Position numbers and translations under genes: made by a program. From NCBI GenBank assembly GCA_017962445.1, contig JAGCVI010000009.1, forward strand, positions 1-64,000: DNA of 64,000 nt, given 5' to 3'. Below the pieces are notes generated by a model. The model had not been told where the DNA came from. It made no database searches and worked only from the letters and a program-made list of their open reading frames with translations. Origin of the DNA: Bacteroidales bacterium. GTDB lineage: Bacteria; Bacteroidota; Bacteroidia; Bacteroidales; P3. Positions 28,403 to 36,600 of this stretch are shown here, in pieces; position 1 is the first letter of the stretch, and every line of letters begins with the position of its first letter.

Positions 28403-30280
28403 CTATTTTTTCCAGGTGCTATACTGTTTCTGACAACGTTCCTCCTTTGTCATTCCGTCGTCGCCACTGTCATCGCTGAGTTGAAAGAGCAGCGGCAGAT
28501 TAAAAATGCTGCGTACTGACTTTCCTTGGACCTTTCCTGGAGTCCACGGAGGCATATTGCGGACCACGTCGACGGCGACACTGCCGCAACCGCCGCCGAT
28601 GTCGCGCATGAGACGGGTGTTGGTGACGGTGCCGTCGCGGTCGATGACGAAGGAGACTATAACACAGCCCTCGACTGCCTCGTTGCGGGCCTGATCGGGA
28701 TAGACGATATTGGTGCAAAGATACATGTAGAGGGCGCTGTCGCCGCCGGGGAACTGGGGTGCCTCTTCGGTAACGACGAAGACCTGGTCGTCGTCGGAGG
28801 GTTCGAAAGATTGAGTTTCACAGGAGGCGGCGGTCTGCTGCGGGACGGGGTTGCGATACTGTTCCGCACGATGGCGGGCCGCTTCCTTCAAGAGCCTGGC
28901 CTGCTTCCTGTCGGAAGTGGAGTTGCCGTAGATGTCGATATAGCCCTGGAGGTAACGATAGTTGGAGTTGGAATGGCTGTCGGGGGTGTAGGCGAAGAAG
29001 GAGAAGAGGTCGGGGGTGACGGGCCAGAAACCGGTGACGGGAGCGGTAAGAAGGGTTTTCCCGGTCATGTCGACAATGTGGCAGAGGCCGTCGGAGGTGA
29101 GGAGATAGCAATAACCGTGGCCGATGTAGCTTGCGTAGCGGTAGCGGAAGGGGATGACGGTGTTGAGACTGCTGTCGACGATGCCCCACAGGGAATCGCG
29201 CTGGGCGGCGAAGAAGGGGCTGACGGTGTTGAAGCTTTCGAGATCCTCGTTGATCTGGATTTCACGGAAACTGGTGATGAACTGGCCCTGGAGGGTGTAG
29301 AAGTCGGTTTTGTCGTCGGTTTGCATGAAGAGAGAGTTATTGTTCAACATGCCGAATCCGCTGTAGCGGAGCGGAATGACGACACGGCCAGCCTTGTCGA
29401 CGGCGCCGTAGGAGGAATAGTCGGCCCTGATGTGGACGAGAATCAAATCCTGCAACATGCAAAGAGGCTCGAAGCCAGATTTTTCCTGATTCCAAAGAGG
29501 GTTTCCGTCGTGGTCGATAAAGAAATAGCGGCCGTCCTTCGCAACGCAGGCGTAACCGTTGTTGAAACCGATTACCCGGGTGCCGCCTCTGACCTCGTCG
29601 TATTGGCAAGGGATGACGATACGGCCGGTGGTGTCGATGAAGCCGTAACGGTTGCCGATCATCACGGCCGCGAGGCCTTCGTTGAAGGGATTGATGTCCT
29701 GGAAAGGGCCATAAAGGAGATTGCCCTGCATGTCGGTGATGAAGGCGCCGTCGTTGATGTCGGAGGGGTAGCAGAAGACGAGATGGCGGTTGGCCGAGTC
29801 GATCAAGAAAAAGCGGTCGTAGATGCAGGGGACGATAAAATTGCCATTGGGGTCGATGGCGCCGAATTTGCCGTGAAGAGACACGAGGGTGTAACCGCCG
29901 CTGAAGAGGTACTCGATTCCGCAGGTGCAGTCGTCGCTGGCATCGTAAACCATAGGCAGAACCCACTCGCCATTGCGGTTGAGGAAACCTTGCAGGGAGT
30001 CATTCTCGACGAGCAGCAAGGGAGAGTCGTAGAAGCTGTGGATGTGGTATTGGCACGGGAGGATTTCGCGACCGGAGAGGTCGATGACGCCGTCGCGGTA
30101 GTTGGAATCGGAGACAATGACGATATCGCCTTCGGGGAGATAGCGTATTTCACGGTATTGGTGCTGCAACTCGGCGAGCCGGGCGATGCGTTTTTTGCTC
30201 TGACGCTTGGTAAGCTGGGATTCCTGCGCAGAAGCGACAATCGGGACGATTAGCAGACAGATGATCAAGAGGCGTTTCAT
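28403..30280 (-). CDS. WG-repeat protein with TonB C-terminal domain
   Basis: A 625-residue exported protein. ATG 30280 gives a clean signal peptide, MKRLLIICLLIVPIVAS-AQ; the frame is open 14 codons further but without signal-like sequence. About eight or more WG-type beta repeats cover residues 50-440 (GVIDLSGREILPCQY, GFIDTTGRIVIPCQYD, GAVDKAGRVVIPLRY). A linker leads to a TonB C-terminal domain near 535-615 (IVYPDQARNEAVEGCVIVSF, VRNMPPWTPGK). There is no N-terminal membrane anchor, unlike canonical TonB. It may work in the periplasm. It lies divergent from the glucan synthase gene. Confidence 0.8.
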   Translation of the reverse strand: MKRLLIICLLIVPIVASAQESQLTKRQSKKRIARLAELQHQYREIRYLPEGDIVIVSDSNYRDGVIDLSGREILPCQYHIHSFYDSPLLLVENDSLQGFLNRNGEWVLPMVYDASDDCTCGIEYLFSGGYTLVSLHGKFGAIDPNGNFIVPCIYDRFFLIDSANRHLVFCYPSDINDGAFITDMQGNLLYGPFQDINPFNEGLAAVMIGNRYGFIDTTGRIVIPCQYDEVRGGTRVIGFNNGYACVAKDGRYFFIDHDGNPLWNQEKSGFEPLCMLQDLILVHIRADYSSYGAVDKAGRVVIPLRYSGFGMLNNNSLFMQTDDKTDFYTLQGQFITSFREIQINEDLESFNTVSPFFAAQRDSLWGIVDSSLNTVIPFRYRYASYIGHGYCYLLTSDGLCHIVDMTGKTLLTAPVTGFWPVTPDLFSFFAYTPDSHSNSNYRYLQGYIDIYGNSTSDRKQARLLKEAARHRAEQYRNPVPQQTAASCETQSFEPSDDDQVFVVTEEAPQFPGGDSALYMYLCTNIVYPDQARNEAVEGCVIVSFVIDRDGTVTNTRLMRDIGGGCGSVAVDVVRNMPPWTPGKVQGKSVRSIFNLPLLFQLSDDSGDDGMTKEERCQKQYSTWKK

Positions 30281-30394
30281 GGCGGTTATTTGATGTTTTG
30301 AGGGTTGAGATGGTATATTCAAAAATCCATTTTCCCCATTGGTAACATTATTTCAAAAAAATTTACACTAAGAAGAGAAAAATTTTTGTTTGAG

Positions 30395-30497
30395 GTGGCA
30401 TCTCTTCGAGACGCTGATCCAGGGGTGTAGTGCTGTCCCCAGACTGCAAGTCTGGGGTTATTGAGATGTTGTGTCTTCGACACATTATCGCTACACG
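30395..30497. repeat. REP-like structured element of nested inverted repeats
   Basis: Four inverted repeats lie within about 100 nt: TCTC-TTC-GAGA (30401-30411); CCCCAGACT-GCA-AGTCTGGGG (30437-30457, a perfect 9-nt stem); TGTGTC-TTC-GACACA (30470-30484); and an outer GTGTAG...CTACAC pair (30425-30430 with 30491-30496). It lies between divergent genes, so it is not their terminator. The form is that of a dispersed REP-like element, but only one copy is in the window. Confidence 0.55.
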
Positions 30498-30626
30498 TTA
30501 TTTTTTTCATCATTACCTTATTCAGAGGACAAAGGATTATGGGCAGACAGCGGACAAAGCAAAAACGAACCAAAGCGTTTAATATTGCCAGAAGGATTTA
30601 TATTTTTATATATGATCATTTTTTCT

Positions 30627-30634
30627 TATCTTTG
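30627..30634 (+). promoter_or_regulatory. Bacteroidetes-type promoter for the giant synthase
   Basis: TATCTTTG matches TAnnTTTG exactly and lies 29 nt before ATG 30663. It fixes the synthase start there: the in-frame ATG at 30471 lies upstream of the promoter. Confidence 0.7.
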
Positions 30635-30662
30635 CAGATTAATTGTTTTAAAGGAAAGACAC

Positions 30663-33600
30663 ATGAAGAGATTGTACAAGACTTTCAGAGAGAGCGTTAG
30701 AAGTATCACGGAGTATTACATGCTACTTGTCGAGGAGACGAAAAACCAGCGGCTGGTGGGCAGCACAAACGAGTGGGTGCTTGACAACTACTATATGATA
30801 AGCGAGCAGGAGAAGGTACTGAAAGTCGAGCTGAAAGGCATAGAGCAGGGACGCAACAGGATAGAGAGCAGCCGTTTGGCGACGCTGTGCAACCTGCTGG
30901 AGGGATACCTGAACAGATGTCACCATGCAGTGGACAAATCGCTGCTGTTCCGCTACCTGACGCAAGTGCAGGTGAGCCAGAAGGACTACCTGACATACAC
31001 AGAGGTGTATGCTCTGCCACCAATAATAAAGACACTTTTGATAGCCGACCTGGCAAAACTGTGCACCGAGCTGAGAGAAACAGAGGCCTACAAATACAAG
31101 CCTACAGACAAAGGGCAGGCCGACATGGAGAGACTGAACGAGGCGGCGGCGCGCAACCTGCAGATGATGAACATCTTCAATTCGATGAAGAAGATGACGA
31201 AGCTGCCGATAGCGGAGGTGGTGGAGACGGTAAGCTTTTCGGAGCGGATGCTGAGGAACGAGAAGGCAGGCATGTACGACGAGATGCAGGACAAGACGAA
31301 AGAGGACTACCGTGCACGCATAGTGCGGCTAACAGGTCGGAAAGGGCGGAACGGAGAGCGAAGGACGGAATACGAGCTGGTCAAGGAGCTGGTGACGGAA
31401 GCGGACCAGAAAGGATGCCATGTGGGTTGGCTGCTGTTTCCCGCGAAGAAATGGAAGAGACGCTCATGGGCATATATCAGCATAGTGACTGTCGGCTCGC
31501 TGCTGCTGGCAGCAGTAACAGCATTGGCATTCACGAGTTTCGAGTTCCAGGTTACAAGTCTGATAATGGCATTGCTGTTGTGGATACCCATGAGCCAGGT
31601 GGTCATAGACCTCTTCAACTGGCTGCTCGGGAAGCTGCACAAGCCGACGGGAACGTTCAAGATGAAGTTCAAGGAGGGCATGATACCGGAGCAATACGCG
31701 ACGATGGTGATTATGCCGACGATACTAAAGAACCGGGCGAAAACGATAGAGCTGCTTGAACAGCTGGAGGTATACTACCTTTCGAACATCAACCGCGGAA
31801 ACGGAGAGCTGAGGACTGAACATTCCCAATTCACAAACCGCAATTCACAAAACATATACTACACGCTGATCGGCGACGCAGCGTCGTACAGCGAGGAGAA
31901 CGCGCCCTGGGACGACGAGGTGGCGGAGGCCGGAAAGAACAAGGTGGCAGAGCTGAACGAGAAATACGGCGCAAACATATTCAATTTTGTCTACCGCCGA
32001 AGGGCCTGGAGCGAGGGTGAACAGACATGGCTTGGGTACGAGCGCAAGCGCGGAGCGATACTTCACTTCAACGACCTGCTGCTAGGAGTGACAAGCGAAG
32101 AGGAGAAGAAGAAACAATTCCGCTGCGAGACAATCAGCCAGTGGCTGGACAACTATGAATTTGGAATTGCGAAGTACGAGAAGAGCAACGACAATCCAAA
32201 CACAGGACTAAACAACACACAGCCGAACTGCCCCATCCAGTTCATCATAACGCTGGACACCGACACCGAGCTGGTGCTCTACTCGGCGCAGAAACTGATA
32301 GGCGCAATGGCGCATCCGCTGAACCGAGCCCAGCTGAGCAGCGACGGCAAGCGAGTGGACTCGGGATACGGCATAATGCAGCCGAGGGTGAACGTGGATG
32401 TGGAGGTGACCAACAAGAGCCGCTACGCACAGCTGTTTGCGGGACTGGGCGGACTGGATGTATACACGACAGCAAGTTTCGAGCTGTACCAGGACATCTT
32501 CAACGAAGGGTCGTTCTGCGGAAAGGGCATCTACGACCTGCGCGTGTTCCAAAAGGTGCTGAAGGGCACATTCCCCGAAAACCTGATACTGAGCCACGAT
32601 TTGATAGAGGGCTGCCACATACGCTGCGGACTTATCAACGATGTGGAGCTGTTTGACGACAACCCGTCGAACTATCTGGACGACGCCAAACGCCACCACC
32701 GCTGGACACGCGGCGACTGGCAGATAATAGGCTGGCTGCGCAACACCGTCCGCAACGAAAAAGGCGAAAAGGTGAAGAACCAGGTGAACACCATAGGCCG
32801 TTGGAAGATATTCGACAACCTGCGCAGAAGTGTGCTGAGTCTGGCACTGATAATAATGATAGCGGCAAGCTACGGAATGGCAGCTGCAGGCAGTGAGGAA
32901 TACGGATCGTTGCCATTCTGGTGTGTGCTGCTGGCATGGGTGGTTGTGGCAAGCCCGATTGTATTCTTCATTTTAGGCCAGATAACAAAACTCCCGAACT
33001 TTGAACGCCGATACCACTACTACGCAACACTGATGCGGGGATTCAAGGTTATCATCTACCGCTCGCTAGTACAGTTTGCACTACTGCCGAAAGAGGCGTG
33101 GATGTATACCGACGCAGCGGTGAGGGCCTGCTGGCGCATGTGGTTCAGCCACAGAAACCTGCTAAACTGGATAACCAGCGATGAAGCTGCCAAAAGCACA
33201 AAAGGAACTCTGGGCGACTACATACAGAAATTCTGGTTCAACTATGTGGCTTCGGCGGCAATAGTCACTATCGGCATTGCCGGAAACGTTGGCCTTCCGG
33301 GAATTATCGGCATGTGTTTCTGCGCAGTGATGTGGTGCGGGGCACCGGTGATGATGTTCTGGCTTGGAAAGCGCTTCCCACAGAACAGAAACACACTGAA
33401 CAACAACGAGAAAGAGGAAGTTAAACAACTGGCAAAGGACACTTGGAACTTCTTCGACACGCTGCTGACCGAAGAGAACAACTGGCTGATTCCCGACAAC
33501 TACCAGCTGAACCGCGAAAACAAGACCGACTACAAGACTTCGCCGACAAATATCGGGTACTCGATAACAGCGATAGTCAGCGCCGAGCAGCTGGGCTTCA

Positions 33601-36600
33601 TCACCACAAAGGACGCATTGACGCGACTTGAACACATAGTCGACACAGTCTGCACCCTTGAGAAATGGCATGGTCATTTGTTCAACTGGTACAGCGTCAA
33701 AAGCCTCAAAGCATTACCGAATTTCTTCATAAGCACCTGCGACAGTGGAAACTTCGTGGCCTGCCTCTATGTAGCCAAAGGATGGCTCACAAATATAGAG
33801 TTACATAATTCGGAGTCTGAAAATGCTGATGCAAAACTCTTGTCGATTGCCCAAAGCATAAAATTCAAGATTCAGAATTTAATAGACCAGACAGATTTCA
33901 CAAAGCTGTACAACCCGGAACTGGATGTCTTCAGCATCGGCTACGACCACAGCAACTACACCCTCCTACCCTACCACTACAACAACTTCGCCTCGGAGGC
34001 CCGACTGACCAGTTTCCTCACCATTGCACAAGGCGACGCACCATACAAGCACTGGTTCTGTCTGGACAAGACGCTGGTACAATACAACGGATATAAGGGT
34101 GTCGCCTCATGGTACGGTACAATGTTCGAGTACTTCATGCCACTCATATTCCTGCCCACATACAAGCACACACTGATGGACGAGACCTACAGTTTCGCCA
34201 TCCGTGCACAACGTGCCTTCATTCATAATTCGAAATTCGAAAATCGCAATTCGAGCGAGATGCCATGGGGTATTTCCGAAACGGCATACAACGAACTCGA
34301 CGATGCACAGAACTACAAGTACCACGCCTTCGGTGTCCCCTATCTGAAGTTCCAGAACACCACACCAGACCGCATAGTCATATCGCCATACAGCTCGCTG
34401 ATGGCCATTGGAGTCAACGACCGTGCAGTATACAACAACATGCAGTTGTTCAAAGCATTGGAGATGTACGACGAATTCGGATTCTATGAGAGCTATGACG
34501 AGGAGGACCATGTGTCGGTCAAAGCTCACTATGCACACCATCAGGGAATGATTCTCGCCAGTCTGACAAACTATCTGGCCGACAACTGCCTACAGCAATT
34601 CTTCATGCAGGAGCCTGCCATGAAGAGCATGGAGACCCTGTTGAAAGAGAAAGCACAAGTGAAGCCATACATTGACCTCAAGGTGACACAATACAAACGT
34701 TACCGCTACTCGAAAGTACAGACCGAGAGCGACGCACGCGACTTCGACACCATAGCCAACGTGCCGGAAATCGGAGTGGTCAGCAACGGCCAGTACACAG
34801 TGCTTATGAACGACCGCGGCAGCGGATTCTCGCGTTTCCGCAACATACTGCTCAACCGTTATCGTAAAATCAGCTCAGACCACTACGGCATATACCTTTA
34901 CATACGCAACCTTAAGAACGACCGTCTCTGGTGCAACACCTACTCGCCTCTAGACGTGATGCCAGAGAAGTACCACGTAAGCTTTGCAAGCGACAAAATG
35001 AGTTTCCTGCGCGTAGACGACGGCATCGAGACGAAAACGGAAGTCACAGTGCTTAAGGACCGTAGTGCGGAAATCCGCAGAATAACCTTCACCAACAACA
35101 AGGACGAGGACATTGACCTCGAGATAACCACCTACGGCGAGGTGGTGCTCGCACCGTCATCGGAGGACGAGAACCACCGCGTGTTCAACAGCATGAAGAT
35201 TCTGTCGGAATACGACAGCGAACACGAGGCACTGCTCTTCAACCGACCAGGTACCAACGACACACGCCACTACCTGCTACACAAGCTGTGGGTGTCGGAT
35301 GGACAGGAAATCGACAATGATAAGACAAAGATTCCGAATGCCCAGCTCGTGGAATTCGAGACCTCGCGACTGAAATTCCTAGGACGAGGCAATAGCCTGC
35401 GCCACGCCGACATCATCGAGAGCCGCCGAACACTTACCGGCACCATAGGAACAACACTAGACCCCGTGATGTCTATGCGCCGCCGACTGCACATACCATC
35501 CGGAAAGAGTATGGAAGCGTTCATACTGACAGGTTTTGCCAAATCGCGCGAGCAGTTGCTGCAACTGACCGAACAATACCAACGCAGCACCGACATTGAG
35601 CACGCCTTCAAGACGGCATCGGTATTCAATAATATGCGCACCGGCATGTCGCTGCTCAAAGGGTCGCAGATGCGCCTCTACAGCAGCATATCCAAATACA
35701 TGGCCCAGACAGCCACACTTGGCAACGAACGAAACGCCATACTCGAACGCAACACCCTCTCGCAAAGCGGACTGTGGCGATTCGGCATCAGCGGTGACCT
35801 TGCCATACTGCTCGTCGAGATTGACAGTATGGAACGCTCAGGCTACGCAAAGGAGATGCTCCGTGCATTCGAGTACTATAAAGTCCACGGACTGCGGCTC
35901 GACCTCGTCTTCATCAACGACGTTAAGGGCGATGGATCCAACAGCGGCGAGGGTCTGACACACTTCATCCGCAACATGGCCAACACCGAGCATCTCTGGG
36001 CAGAACACAGCGACGCCGGCAAGGTGTTTGTCATTGACGGAAGCGACCTGAGCGACGCCGAACGTATCCTGCTACGTACCGTGGCCCGCCTGAGTTTCAA
36101 CACCCGCGACGGGTTCAGCATTGAACAACAGCTGCAGAGGCTTGAAGAAACCAACCAACATTATCAGGACAAGATTGAATATCCCGTCCTCAAGCCGAAG
36201 AAAGAGTTCCGCGTATGGAGTAACCTGCAGTTCTACAACCAGTACGGAGGATTCGACAACGACGGACGCGACTATGTGGTCACCAACACCAACACACCCA
36301 TGCCGTGGGTCAACGTGATCTCCAACGATGGAGCAAACGGCGGCGTCTTCGGCTGTGTGGTCAGCTCCACAATGGCTGGTTTCACCTTCGCCTACAATGC
36401 ACAGCAGTTCAAGCTCACAGGCTGGAGCAACGATATTGTCCGCGATTCAGCAAGCGAGATGCTGCTCATAAACAAGCACCAGTTTATACCTGCGACAGCA
36501 CGCCACGGACAAGGCTGGTCGGCCTTCGATGCCGAATACGACGACATGAAAGTCGCCGTACGCCTCTTTGTGGCCAAACAACGGATGGAGAAATACTACC

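Noticed and set aside
28526-30253. A 575-codon open frame on the plus strand
   Set aside because: It lies opposite the WG-repeat gene, which has a signal peptide and clear repeats. The frame is Val/Gly/Asp-rich without domains and comes from codon bias of the real gene.
30471-30662. An N-terminal extension of 64 codons to the synthase
   Set aside because: The extension lies upstream of, and across, the promoter at 30627-30634 and contains part of the REP-like element.
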